A stretch of DNA of 64,000 nucleotides from Rhizobacter sp. Root1221 (GTDB lineage: Bacteria; Pseudomonadota; Gammaproteobacteria; Burkholderiales; Burkholderiaceae_C). The position numbers and the translations under genes were made by a program. The stretch spans positions 167,173-231,172 of the forward strand of contig NZ_LMDI01000001.1 of assembly GCF_001425785.1 (NCBI RefSeq). The letters are read 5' to 3'. The notes under the pieces are model-generated. The model worked only from the letters and a program-made list of their open reading frames with translations. It had not been told where the DNA came from and did no database searches. The first letter of the stretch is position 1. Every line of letters begins with the position of its first letter. Shown piece by piece: positions 21,585 through 29,639 of the stretch.

Positions 21585-22115
21585 TCAGTGCTTGTGGTCA
21601 GCGTGACCATCAGTCGACTTGGGTTTGGAGGCGACCTTGCCTCCGGAGACTTTGATGGCGCCTTTCATGCCGGCGTCGTAGTGGCCTGGCTGCAGGCACG
21701 CGAAGTCCACGGTGCCGGATTTGGTGAACTGCCAGATCACCTCGCCGGTCTTGCCGGGAGCCACGGTCACCATGTTGGGGTCGGCGTGCTCCATCTCCGG
21801 AAACTTCTTCATCACCTCGTAGTGCTCCTCCAACTCCTTCTCGGTGCCCAGCACGAACTCGTGTTTGAGTTGCCCGGAGTTCTTGACCACAAAGCGTATG
21901 GTCTCGCCACGTTTGACAGCCACGCTGGCCGGGTTGAAGCGCATGGCATCGGTCATGTCGACCTGTACCGTGCGGCTGATCGTGCCGGCTTTGCCCGGCG
22001 CGCCGATGGCGTCTGCGTGTCCGTGTGAATGCCCGTCGGCGGCATTGCCGCCGGCGTAGACCGTGTGGGTCATCGCCAAAACGGCGAGGGTGAATGCGGT
22101 GCGAAGTGTCTTCAT
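21585..22115 (-). CDS. Periplasmic cupredoxin
   Basis: The 176-residue product has a signal peptide ending TVYAGG, a His-rich linker (GHSHGHADA) and one cupredoxin domain. The type-1 copper ligands are visible as His (LKHEF) and Cys-His-Met in FACLQPGHYDAGMKG. The tail is again His-rich (DGHADHKH). Such cupredoxins sit beside multicopper oxidases and efflux genes and may receive or shuttle copper in the periplasm. It lies 6 bp after the Spy-like gene. Confidence 0.9.
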   Translation of the reverse strand: MKTLRTAFTLAVLAMTHTVYAGGNAADGHSHGHADAIGAPGKAGTISRTVQVDMTDAMRFNPASVAVKRGETIRFVVKNSGQLKHEFVLGTEKELEEHYEVMKKFPEMEHADPNMVTVAPGKTGEVIWQFTKSGTVDFACLQPGHYDAGMKGAIKVSGGKVASKPKSTDGHADHKH

Positions 22116-22121
22116 GGTGGC

Positions 22122-22685
22122 TCAGTGCGAATGGGTTGAATGACGCGGAGTGGAAGCGCCAGCAGCGGGGGCATAGCCGCGCAGGATGGCGTAGCGCGCG
22201 ATCTGGTGGGAATCGAGCAACGCGGTCTGAGTGATGTGGGTCTTGAGGTGCTCAGCACGCAGCTGTGCCTGCAACTCACCGACCCGGGCGGTGGCTTGGT
22301 CTACCGCACTAGGCGTGGCCGCCCGTTGCGCAAACAGGCCGTCGAGTTGGCGCTCTGCGTCCAACAGGGCTGCACCCAGCCGTGCTGCCTCGCGCTTGTG
22401 CTGGTCCATCAGGGCACGGGTGGCGTTCGCCTGGGTATCGCTGAGGTGGAGATCCTTTGCCAGTTCAAGCACATGCGCCGGGCCGGGATAGCCGTTCAGT
22501 TCGGCGGCCTTGGCGAAGCCGGCGCCGCGCCCTGCGAGCAGGCCGGCGACATCAGTGTCCGAGAGGGATTTGATCGCGCGCTGATGCTCGCCGGCATAGC
22601 TGGCGGCGGCGGGATCGGCCTGGGCACCCACGGCTGACAGAACAGCAACGGCGGCAACCAGAAGGCCTGGATAGTGGGGTTTCAT
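22122..22685 (-). CDS. Spy/CpxP-like periplasmic helical protein
   Basis: I start at ATG 22685 (AAAGG 7 nt upstream). The 187-residue product has a signal peptide (LLVAAVAVLSAVGAQA) and a mostly helical mature part. The segment LAKDLHLSDTQANATRALMD is an LTxxQ-like motif, followed by a long helix (LLDAERQLDGLFAQRAAT). This fits the Spy/CpxP and heavy-metal-sensing CnrX-like group. The C terminus is His-rich (RHSTHSH). It is encoded 11 bp after the multicopper oxidase and was probably co-transcribed with it. Confidence 0.75.
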   Translation of the reverse strand: MKPHYPGLLVAAVAVLSAVGAQADPAAASYAGEHQRAIKSLSDTDVAGLLAGRGAGFAKAAELNGYPGPAHVLELAKDLHLSDTQANATRALMDQHKREAARLGAALLDAERQLDGLFAQRAATPSAVDQATARVGELQAQLRAEHLKTHITQTALLDSHQIARYAILRGYAPAAGASTPRHSTHSH

Positions 22686-22696
22686 GAATAGACCTT

Positions 22697-24109
22697 TCAG
22701 TGGTGACCGCTGTGGCCGTCGGGCTTGCGGATCTGAACCTCGATGTCTTGCTTCGGCTTGGCTCGCGAGGGCATGGACTGGCCGCCTTCGGAAGCAAAAC
22801 GCGAGGGCTCGGGCAACGCGCCCGTCCATTCGAAGGCGTTGGTGCCGGCCGGGGGTTTGAACCAGCCGGGATCGGTGTAGTCGCCGCGCTTCTGGTCGCG
22901 GCGCACCTTGAGCACGCTGAACATGCCGCCCATCTCGACCGAGCCGAAGGGGCCTTCGCCGCCCATCATCTTGGCCGTGTTGTCGGGGATGGGCATGTCC
23001 ATCTCCGACATGTCGGCCATGCCGCGCTCGCCCATCACCATGTAGTCGGGGATCAGCTTGTTGACCTCCTTGACCACGCCGCGGTGCTCGACACCAATCA
23101 TGGTCGGCACGTCGTGCCCCATTGCGTTCATCGTGTGGTGGCTCTTGTGGCAGTGGAACGCCCAGTCGCCTTCCTCATCGGCGAGGAACTCGATCTGCCG
23201 CATCTGACCGACCGCCACATCGGTGGTCACCTCGTACCAGCGGGTGGACTTCGGCGTGGGTCCTCCGTCCGTGCCCGTGACCAGGAACTCATGCCCGTGC
23301 AGGTGCATCGGGTGGTTGGTCATGGTCAGGTTGCCGAACCGAATGCGCACCTTGTCGTTCTTGCGGACGTTGAGTGAGTCGATGCCGGGGAACACGCGGC
23401 TGTTCCAGGACCACAGGTTGAAGTCCAGCATCGTCATGATCTTGGGCGTGTACGCCCCCGGCTCGATGTCGTAGGCATTGAGCAGGAACACGAAGTCGCG
23501 GTCGACCTCGTCGATCAGTGGATGCTTGGCCTTCGGGTGCGTGATCCAGAAACCCATCATGCCCATCGCCATCTGCGTCATCTCATCGGCGTGCGGGTGG
23601 TACATGAAAGTGCCAGGCCGGCGCGCGACGAACTCGTAGACGAAGGTCTTGCCGGGTTGGATGCCAGGCTGGGTGAGCCCGGTGACACCGTCCATGCCGT
23701 TGGGAAGGCGCTGGCCATGCCAGTGGATCGAGGTGTGCTCGGGCAGCTTGTTGGTGACAAAAATGCGCACCCGGTCGCCTTCGACCACTTCGATGGTCGG
23801 ACCCGGCGACTGGCCGTTGTAGCCCCAGAGGTGCGCCTTGAATCCCGGTGCCATCTCGCGCACCACCGGTTCAGCCACCAGGTGGAACTCTTTCACGCCT
23901 TGATTCATGCGCCAAGGCAGCGTCCACCCGTTGAGTGTGACGACGGGGTTGTAGGGCCGGCCGGTGTTGGGCACGAGCGGGGGCATGGTGTTGGGCGTGG
24001 TCTGCAGCACCGGCTCGGGCAAGGCCGCCATGGCCACCTTGCTCACACTGGCAGCGACGACCGCGCCGGCGGCACTGCCCATCAGGAAATTGCGTCGATT
24101 GGTTGTCAT
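22697..24109 (-). CDS. Tat-exported multicopper oxidase (CopA/PcoA or CueO type)
   Basis: The 470-residue protein starts with a Tat signal (NRRNFLMGSAAGAVVAAS). All four copper-ligand motifs are present: HWHG, HPHAD, HPMHLHGHEF and HCHKSHHTMNAM, which contains the Cys of the type-1 site and a trailing Met. It should oxidise Cu(I) to less toxic Cu(II) in the periplasm. A Met-rich segment near residue 370 (MADMSEMDMPIPDNTAKMM) is typical of copper-resistance oxidases. The tail ends in GHSGHH. No strong ribosome-binding site is visible. It lies between the outer-membrane factor and the Spy-like gene. Confidence 0.93.
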   Translation of the reverse strand: MTTNRRNFLMGSAAGAVVAASVSKVAMAALPEPVLQTTPNTMPPLVPNTGRPYNPVVTLNGWTLPWRMNQGVKEFHLVAEPVVREMAPGFKAHLWGYNGQSPGPTIEVVEGDRVRIFVTNKLPEHTSIHWHGQRLPNGMDGVTGLTQPGIQPGKTFVYEFVARRPGTFMYHPHADEMTQMAMGMMGFWITHPKAKHPLIDEVDRDFVFLLNAYDIEPGAYTPKIMTMLDFNLWSWNSRVFPGIDSLNVRKNDKVRIRFGNLTMTNHPMHLHGHEFLVTGTDGGPTPKSTRWYEVTTDVAVGQMRQIEFLADEEGDWAFHCHKSHHTMNAMGHDVPTMIGVEHRGVVKEVNKLIPDYMVMGERGMADMSEMDMPIPDNTAKMMGGEGPFGSVEMGGMFSVLKVRRDQKRGDYTDPGWFKPPAGTNAFEWTGALPEPSRFASEGGQSMPSRAKPKQDIEVQIRKPDGHSGHH

Positions 24110-24123
24110 GTTCTGTGGGGGGG

Positions 24124-25569
24124 TCAGTGGGCGGGAGCCGCGCTGCTGGATGAGGATGCTTCCAAGGCAGGACCGCCGACCGGCTTGCCGATGAGGGTGG
24201 CTTGCAAGGCGGCGTCAGCCAGCCAGAAGTCGCGCTGGGCTTCGATGGCCTGCATGACGCTGGATATCTGCTCGCGCGAATCGGCGAGCAGTTCGAACAC
24301 GCCGATCAGCATGCCGTTGTAGCGAAGCACGTTCTCCTCGGCGATGGTCTTGCGCAGCGGCACGATTTCGTCGCGGTAGTGGCGCGACAGGTCGTATGCC
24401 GTGCGGTAGGCGGCGTAGCCTTCGCGCACCTGGGAACGCGCTACCACGGCCAGCTGGGCGGTGCGGTTCAATGCCACCATGTAGGTGGCCTGCGAGCGGC
24501 TTCGGCCGGCGTCTCCGAAATCGAAGATCGGCAAGGGCAACTCCAAGTTGTACCCCTTTTGCGGTGGCCGGCCGGTCTCGCTGTTGTGCACGATGCCGAG
24601 TTCGAGCCCGTTCACGAAGCTCGTGACGCGCGTCAAACCCTGTTCGCGCGCCGTGAACTCCAGGCTGGCGCGAGCCATGCGGACGTCCAGGCGCTCGTCC
24701 AGGGAAGCCTGCGCCACGACAGCTTCGTCCTTGGGCGCCGCCGGCAAGTCCGGCAGGCGTTCCGGCAGCGTCAACGCGCTGGCCTGGGTGTCATTGAGCC
24801 CAAGCGCGCGCACCAGGGTCTCGCGGCTCGCTCGGGCAGCCTGGCGTGCGCGTGCGAGTTGCGCCACCGCATCGGCAGAGAAGGCCTGCTCCCGCGCCCG
24901 CTGCAGCTTGCTGAAATTTCCTACCGCTTGCATCCGACGAGCCAGTTCCGCCCCGGCGTCTGCCGTGGCCTTGACCTGCTCGGCGTACTGCAGCACTTGC
25001 TGCGATGCGACCGCATTTACCCACGCCTGCCGCGCGTCCGTGGCCGACTGCACGACGTTGCTCGCCAGGGTAAGGCGGGTGGCCTGGTAACGGTAGTCGG
25101 CCACGCGCAGACGCGAAGGCAGCAACAGCAGGTCCAGCACCGAGAAGCTCAGCACGCGGCCGATCTCGATCTCCCTCATGCCCGCTTCGTTGCGCACCAG
25201 ACGTTCGAACGCAAACACCGGGTTGGGCAAACGAGTGGATTGGCTCGTTTCGGCCGCTTCTGCCGCACTCTCGTAGAGCATGGCCTGCAGGGACGGGCTG
25301 TAGGCGAGCGCGATGCGCACGGCATCATCGGCGGAAAGCGGTTTGGAGAGCAGACGATCGGTGTCCGCCTGCGCCTCGCGCCGGACGTCGTCGTTGGTCA
25401 GCCACTTGACTTCGGAGCCGACGCTCTGCCGGGTCATGGCCTGAACCTGGGCGTAGTTGTCGTTGACCGCGGTGCTGGCGCAGCCGGCGAGGCCCGCCGC
25501 GATGGCGAGCACCGCCAGGCGGTGCATGGGGCCCAGCCGACCACGGGAAGGATGTCGGAAGGGGTTCAT
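24124..25569 (-). CDS. TolC-family outer-membrane lipoprotein of the oxidase operon
   Basis: The 481-residue protein has a lipoprotein signal with lipobox LAGC (Cys about residue 30) and the two coiled-coil hairpin repeats of outer-membrane factors. The start at 25569 overlaps the stop of the preceding gene (ATGA), which argues against the in-frame ATG at 25527. Unlike the factor in the cus operon, no RND pump is next to it; the neighbours are a multicopper oxidase and small secreted proteins. It may serve the cus pump or a pump elsewhere. Confidence 0.87.
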   Translation of the reverse strand: MNPFRHPSRGRLGPMHRLAVLAIAAGLAGCASTAVNDNYAQVQAMTRQSVGSEVKWLTNDDVRREAQADTDRLLSKPLSADDAVRIALAYSPSLQAMLYESAAEAAETSQSTRLPNPVFAFERLVRNEAGMREIEIGRVLSFSVLDLLLLPSRLRVADYRYQATRLTLASNVVQSATDARQAWVNAVASQQVLQYAEQVKATADAGAELARRMQAVGNFSKLQRAREQAFSADAVAQLARARQAARASRETLVRALGLNDTQASALTLPERLPDLPAAPKDEAVVAQASLDERLDVRMARASLEFTAREQGLTRVTSFVNGLELGIVHNSETGRPPQKGYNLELPLPIFDFGDAGRSRSQATYMVALNRTAQLAVVARSQVREGYAAYRTAYDLSRHYRDEIVPLRKTIAEENVLRYNGMLIGVFELLADSREQISSVMQAIEAQRDFWLADAALQATLIGKPVGGPALEASSSSSAAPAH

Positions 25570-25982
25570 GGTGTCTTGGGCGGGGTGTGGCCACCGTGGT
25601 GGGGGGGTGGCGTGGGGTTGGAAGCCGCCGGAGCGGGCACGGGAGCCGCGGGAACGACGCCACCAGGCGTTGCCGGCTTGTGCATGTCGTGACCGGCCGG
25701 CATGGCCTCACCACCCGCGGCTTCGCGGGCGTAGGCTTGCCAGCCACCGATGCGGCCGACCAAGTCATTGGATTCGCGCCAGGGCACGACCTTCTGCTCT
25801 TCGAAGCGGCGATAGCCGTCGAAGGCGGAGCGGTAACCTGAACCGCCGGCGGGCTGGGGAGCAGAAGCGCTCGGGGCAGGGTCGGACGCCGGCCGGGTTG
25901 GCGCAGGAGCCTGCGCTAGTACCGACCAGGATGCGGTCGATATCAGGGCCGCGGCGATGACGCTGCGGGAATGGATCGTCAT
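25566..25982 (-). CDS. Small secreted Pro/Ala-rich protein of the copper operon
   Basis: The 138-residue product has a signal peptide (VIAAALISTASWSVLAQA), low-complexity Pro/Ala segments and one ordered core (GYRSAFDGYRRFEEQKVVPW and NDLVGRIGGWQAYAREA). It has a His-rich end (PPPHHGGHTPP). I do not recognise a named family. The core resembles short segments seen beside outer-membrane factors of metal operons; this is from memory. GAGGA 5 nt upstream supports the start. It overlaps the next gene by 4 bp. Confidence 0.7.
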   Translation of the reverse strand: MTIHSRSVIAAALISTASWSVLAQAPAPTRPASDPAPSASAPQPAGGSGYRSAFDGYRRFEEQKVVPWRESNDLVGRIGGWQAYAREAAGGEAMPAGHDMHKPATPGGVVPAAPVPAPAASNPTPPPHHGGHTPPKTP

Positions 25983-26094
25983 GGAAATCCTCGCTAGGCC
26001 GCGCGACCAAATGGGTCAGCGCTTCCGGAAACGGAATTCCCCGCAAGCAGCGACGCTCAGGCGCTCGGGCGCCCAAGGCTGCGTCGGGGACGCG

Positions 26095-26553
26095 TCAGGC
26101 GAGGATGGTTCGGGGAGGTCGTTCCTGGCCGTCGGTGAGGAAGACCGAGACGGCTTGCGGCATGCCAGCAACAATGGTGTCGGAGGACACCCTGGCATCA
26201 AAGGAGAGCACGGGGCTCGGCAAAGCCACGCCAAGGCAGCAAGAGGCACAGGCGCTGCACTTGAACTTGCCCAGTTTCTGCAGGGAGTAATCAGTGTCGG
26301 CCGTTCGACTGCCATCCACATCGGCAGCGGACACACCTGCCTCCGCATGGTGTTCGTGTGAATGGCCGGAGTGCGATTTCATCGAATCGTGGCCCGATGC
26401 GGGGGGGCCGGGCACCGCACCATGAGTCGCTGATTCGCTGGCCATCTGGTGGTGGCTCGGACCGCAGTTGACCATGGTCGCGGCCGCCCAACTCTGCACG
26501 GGCAGAGCAGCGACCAGCAACCACATCAGGGCGGTGCGAAACCAGGATGACAT
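26095..26553 (-). CDS. Secreted Cys/His-rich protein (DUF2946/CzcI-like), head of the oxidase operon
   Basis: I start at ATG 26553 (152 residues), where the signal peptide begins (TALMWLLVAALPVQSWAAA). The mature part is His-rich (SHSGHSHEHHAEAG), has a CxxC-containing segment (KFKCSACASCC) and ends in ERPPRTILA. This matches the layout of DUF2946/CzcI-like proteins that lead metal-resistance operons. There is no Shine-Dalgarno; a -10-like TACACT lies 6 nt before the ATG, suggesting a leaderless mRNA. The longer open frame upstream includes the degenerate HTH sequence and is not counted. Confidence 0.75.
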   Translation of the reverse strand: MSSWFRTALMWLLVAALPVQSWAAATMVNCGPSHHQMASESATHGAVPGPPASGHDSMKSHSGHSHEHHAEAGVSAADVDGSRTADTDYSLQKLGKFKCSACASCCLGVALPSPVLSFDARVSSDTIVAGMPQAVSVFLTDGQERPPRTILA

Positions 26554-26559
26554 ACGAAA

Positions 26560-26565
26560 AGTGTA
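26560..26565 (-). promoter_or_regulatory. Putative -10 element of the multicopper oxidase operon
   Basis: TACACT on the minus strand ends 6 nt before the ATG at 26553, which would place the transcription start at or near the start codon. No -35 consensus is found 16-19 bp upstream, so activation by a regulator is likely. The same arrangement is seen for three other small secreted protein genes in this window. Confidence 0.35.
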
Positions 26566-26675
26566 TTCGACGAGGTTTGCGTAAGGCCCGCATGGCCGTT
26601 TCGCCAACGTTGCTATGGGGGAAGGTTGCAGACCAGGCGGCTCAGGAACGTTCCCCTTGGTCGGAGGCCGTTCCC

Positions 26676-26838
26676 TCAGCGAGGGCCTGCTCGGGGGCGC
26701 CGGACGAGCTGATAGCCTCCCATCCAGAGCACTCCGGCCACCTTGAGGACCACGTACGGCGCCGGCTGGGTCTCGCCGCGTTCGATGACCCCGAACGATG
26801 GTCTTGTAGGTGGCGGCACTGATCGCCGTGATCTGCAT
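26676..26838 (-). pseudogene. Possible remnant of an XRE-type helix-turn-helix protein
   Basis: Two overlapping frames together read like the end of an HTH domain: ITAISAATYKTIVRG in one frame and then GVIERGETQPAPYVVLKVAG in the next, before GYQLVRR and a stop. The IERGETQPAPYVVLK segment is typical of the recognition region of XRE-family proteins. A one-base shift near 26785 would join them. The N-terminal half is not present. It lies in the 303-bp gap between the oxidase operon and the methyltransferase gene. Confidence 0.3.
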
Positions 26839-26856
26839 CTTCCTGTGGTCACAGAT

Positions 26857-27672
26857 CTAGCCAGCAAGATCGAAGCAGAACCCTCTGTAGTGATCGAGCG
26901 AAAGGTCGGGGCGAAGCGGCAACTCAAGAGCCTTGCCCCGGTTGGCCCATGTGTCCTTGAGCGAGTAGCCCAGCTGGGTCAGCTCCGCGATCAACCCTGC
27001 ATGGGTCTGAACTCGGTAGGGGCAGAACGCCGTACCAATGCTGTTGACCGTGAAGTACGCGCTGTCGGGGTGAATCGGCGTGATGTTGATCACCACGCGG
27101 TTGGGTCGTCGATTCCAGCTGCGCAAGTAGCTGCCGAGAGTCCTGGGAAGGTACTGCAACGACCCAGAGGCGAACAGGATGTCGGAGTCGAGTTGATGTG
27201 TCAGGTCGTCGGTGAAGTGCAGTGCCGGGTCGACACCCTTCTGGGCAGCCAATGCTTTGCCTCTGGACACCACGGCCGGAACGTCGACGACAGTCCAATC
27301 GACGTCAGGCGGCAGCGGAATGGACTTGCGGTACGCATAGAACTTGATGCCCACGCTTCCGCCGACATCGGACACGCGACGTAGGCCTGCGTCAAAAGAC
27401 TTCCGAAGCCAGAACATCGCGGGATAGTCGAATGCATCCGGTCTCATGTGGGTGAGGTACATATCGGCGGATGCCTCGTTGTCATACCCAGACACTCCGT
27501 AGCACTCGGCCTTGCGGGCGGCCGATTCGAAGGAATCGAAGACGCCCCAGAACATGTTGCGATCCCTATTGGCAACGAACTCTCGTTCGAAAGATGATTC
27601 GACGAATCGACGCACGACGGGTGCCCGTGCACCCACTTCGATCGCCGTATGAATGCGCTGAACAAGACTCAT
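26857..27672 (-). CDS. Putative SAM-dependent methyltransferase (TIGR04325-like)
   Basis: The ATG at 27672 has GAGGAG 5 nt upstream; the product has 271 residues. A Rossmann-type SAM site is suggested by VSDVGGSVGIKFYAY, an acidic residue in WTVVDVPAVVSRGKALA and LFASGSLQYLP. This fits the TIGR04325 group of methyltransferases often found in surface-polysaccharide loci; that assignment is from pattern memory. Its substrate is unknown. It has no metal-related motif and sits oddly between copper and cation-efflux genes. Confidence 0.75.
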   Translation of the reverse strand: MSLVQRIHTAIEVGARAPVVRRFVESSFEREFVANRDRNMFWGVFDSFESAARKAECYGVSGYDNEASADMYLTHMRPDAFDYPAMFWLRKSFDAGLRRVSDVGGSVGIKFYAYRKSIPLPPDVDWTVVDVPAVVSRGKALAAQKGVDPALHFTDDLTHQLDSDILFASGSLQYLPRTLGSYLRSWNRRPNRVVINITPIHPDSAYFTVNSIGTAFCPYRVQTHAGLIAELTQLGYSLKDTWANRGKALELPLRPDLSLDHYRGFCFDLAG

Positions 27673-27816
27673 AAAAGCTCCTCTGGCAGTTCGGGCCTCG
27701 GTCGGGCGCCGGTCTTTGGGCGTGCCTGTCCACACGACATGGAGCCGGTGCTCCCATCGCGCTACGGCAATCTGTGGGCTATTTGTTGGCTGTACGTGTC
27801 CGGGACGGGCGCCGCA

Positions 27817-28239
27817 TCAATGAAGGCGACGCGCCAGCTGCAGCCTTGCAAGCATGTGGACGTTCCACTCCGCCGGGGCGTCACGCTCCAGCGCGAACTG
27901 GCGCGTGTGGTCGACGGCAACGTTCGGTCCCCGGGCGAATCCTGTCGCCGTGGCGAACAACGTCGACACCCGGCCGCCGTCTTCCACGGCCTGCAGGACC
28001 TCGCCAACTTCGGCGACCTGCGGACCGGCGAGCCAGTCGCACAGCCACTTGTCGATGACGCCCCACTCAACGTGTGTCACGACACCTTCGACGTCCTGGG
28101 AGACACGAGAGACGACACACAGGCAGCCGTTGTGCCTCTGCTCCTCCATCACGCGCCGGAACACCTCCGGCCATGCAACTGCGTCCGTGCCTTCGACTCC
28201 ATCGCGCGAAGGCACCACATTCCTCTTTGGATTCTTCAT
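27817..28239 (-). CDS. Hypothetical small soluble protein
   Basis: The 140-residue frame starts at ATG 28239 with AGGA 10 nt upstream. It has no signal peptide and no transmembrane segment. It reads like a globular protein (RVMEEQRHNGCLCVVSRVSQ, VEWGVIDKWLCDWLAGPQV). I do not recognise the family. It is encoded 144 bp before the methyltransferase on the same strand and may form an operon with it. Confidence 0.55.
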   Translation of the reverse strand: MKNPKRNVVPSRDGVEGTDAVAWPEVFRRVMEEQRHNGCLCVVSRVSQDVEGVVTHVEWGVIDKWLCDWLAGPQVAEVGEVLQAVEDGGRVSTLFATATGFARGPNVAVDHTRQFALERDAPAEWNVHMLARLQLARRLH

Positions 28240-28543
28240 TTGCCACTGTTCCTAAATCGCGGGCGAATCGTCGTGAGGTCAGCCAGCCGGGAGGCCATAG
28301 CATCGACGGCGATTCATCCGTTCACAACGAGCCGCGCCTTCGTCAGGACCTCTGTTGAGCGGAGGTCCGTTCAGACTGCGTTGTGTCCGTCGTCGAGGAT
28401 GCGGATTGCCTCATGGTCACGTGACCGGCACGGCCGTGAGTCCGTGAGGAAACAGCCGATGACAAGATCACGAAAATGGGGGCCGCGGCAGCGGGCTCAG
28501 CGCTCCACTGCCACGGGAACTCCGTGCAACTCGACGTGGACAG
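28240..28543. other. Gene-free stretch
   Basis: No coding sequence is supported here. A hairpin GGACCTC-N9-GAGGTCC lies at 28346-28368. No promoter with recognisable -35 and -10 boxes was found for the small gene starting at 28239. Confidence 0.4.
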
Positions 28544-28570
28544 ACCGGCGAGGTCCACGACCTCGCCGGT
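28544..28570. repeat. Perfect 12-bp inverted repeat immediately after a stop codon
   Basis: The arms ACCGGCGAGGTC (28544-28555) and GACCTCGCCGGT (28559-28570) flank a 3-base loop and begin exactly at the base following the stop of the minus-strand gene 28571-28927. The stem is strong enough for a terminator, but no T-run follows on either strand. It may act with Rho or protect the mRNA 3' end. Confidence 0.6.
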
Positions 28571-28927
28571 TCACGTGAGGCTTCGGGGAGGGCGGTCCAG
28601 CCCGCCCACGCGAACGGTCCCAACGAGCGATGGGACCACGGGCACCAACGGAGGAGACGATTCGGGCTTGCCGACGGGCTCGGGCAGAGCGGTCAGCGCG
28701 CTCGGAAATGCGCTGCAATCAGCCAACGCATGCTGCATTGACGCCACTGACTCGTCTTGGTGGACATCGTCGCTGTGTGCGTCGTGGTGATGGCTCGCCT
28801 TCGCGAAATGCATGAACTCATGCATCTCCGCAGCATCTGTGGCGACGACGACGCGGGTGCCGGCGAAAGCCATGGCTTGCCAGAAGAGACATATCACAGT
28901 GACGATGACGAACATGCGAGCCATCAT
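28571..28927 (-). CDS. Small secreted His-rich protein, paralogue of the divergent neighbour
   Basis: I start at ATG 28927 (118 residues), where a signal peptide begins (FVIVTVICLFWQAMAFAG). The mature part has a His/Asp-rich stretch (HFAKASHHHDAHSDDVHQDE) and ends with LVGTVRVGGLDRPPRSLT. The same order of elements occurs in the product of the divergent gene at 29172, so the two are probably ancient duplicates of a CzcI-like metal-associated protein. No Shine-Dalgarno is present. A -10-like TACACT lies 3 nt before the first ATG and 6 nt before the second (28924). Confidence 0.7.
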   Translation of the reverse strand: MMARMFVIVTVICLFWQAMAFAGTRVVVATDAAEMHEFMHFAKASHHHDAHSDDVHQDESVASMQHALADCSAFPSALTALPEPVGKPESSPPLVPVVPSLVGTVRVGGLDRPPRSLT

Positions 28928-28930
28928 GCG

Positions 28931-28993
28931 AGTGTACTGAGGCTTGCACGACAAAGAATCACCGGCTTGAGGGGGCGTGGTGACCGCGGTCAA
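28931..28993 (-). promoter_or_regulatory. Putative operator and -10 for the small His-rich protein gene
   Basis: A perfect 12-bp palindrome TGACCGCGGTCA lies at 28981-28992, preceded on the minus strand by CT. It has the same half-sites as the TTGAC-N4-GTCAA element upstream of the cus operon, and both are followed by an ACGCCCC or CGCCCC stretch. The -10-like TACACT is at 28931-28936, about 51 bp further on. The shared element may be a binding site for a common metal regulator. Confidence 0.35.
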
Positions 28994-29171
28994 GCAGATT
29001 GAGCGATTGGAGGGCCTGCAGGCGCGGTGGAAACTTCTTGCAGCAGCCGCCCGAGGAGGTTGGCCAACGGCATCAACCACTCGATGATGCGAGCCGCCCG
29101 CTCGGCGCCGAGCCGGACCACGACGTCCCGTTCGGTCAAGCTTCTTGCGCACTAGGCTAGACTTCGGGCCC

Positions 29172-29525
29172 ATGCACCGCACCTGGATCATCGTCATGCT
29201 GATGCTGTCTGCCTTCTGGCAGAGCGTTGCCATGGCCGGTGAACTCCCTGCGTTCGAGAGCCAGGACGACGCCGAACACGCCTTGATGCACTGGCATGGC
29301 GAAGCGCACCACCACCACGACGATGGCTCGCTGTCCCAGGACGACTCGGATGAGTCGATCCAGCACCTGATGGCCGACGCGTCGCTCAGCACCTACGTGC
29401 TCTGGACGGAACCGCCGTCGGTTGCGGTGCTTCCTCTGGTCACCACCCTGGTCGGAACCGACCACAAGCCGGTCGAAGCCCCCGTCCTCGACGGACCCAG
29501 ACGACCTCCTAGACAACTCGACTGA
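29172..29525 (+). CDS. Small secreted His-rich protein heading the czc-like operon (CzcI-like)
   Basis: I start at ATG 29172 (117 residues), which begins the signal peptide (WIIVMLMLSAFWQSVAMAG). The mature part is His/Asp-rich (MHWHGEAHHHHDDGSLSQDD) and ends VLDGPRRPPRQLD. In Cupriavidus-type czc operons a small secreted CzcI precedes czcCBA; position, size and His content match here, and sequence identity to CzcI is not claimed. A TAGACT -10-like box ends 8 nt before the ATG and no ribosome-binding site is seen. Confidence 0.7.
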   Translation: MHRTWIIVMLMLSAFWQSVAMAGELPAFESQDDAEHALMHWHGEAHHHHDDGSLSQDDSDESIQHLMADASLSTYVLWTEPPSVAVLPLVTTLVGTDHKPVEAPVLDGPRRPPRQLD

Positions 29526-29639
29526 ACACGTCGTTCTTGCGGGCGCGCTTGCCCGTGAGCCGCTCTCGTGTCGACTGCCACTGCCGTCACGTGCCCGTGA
29601 GGGCCGCAGCTGGTCGACCCACGTTCAGTCAGGAGTTCC

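Noticed and set aside
24202..25692. 496-codon plus-strand frame opposite the outer-membrane factor
   Set aside because: Shadow of a gene with clear lipobox and coiled-coil repeats.
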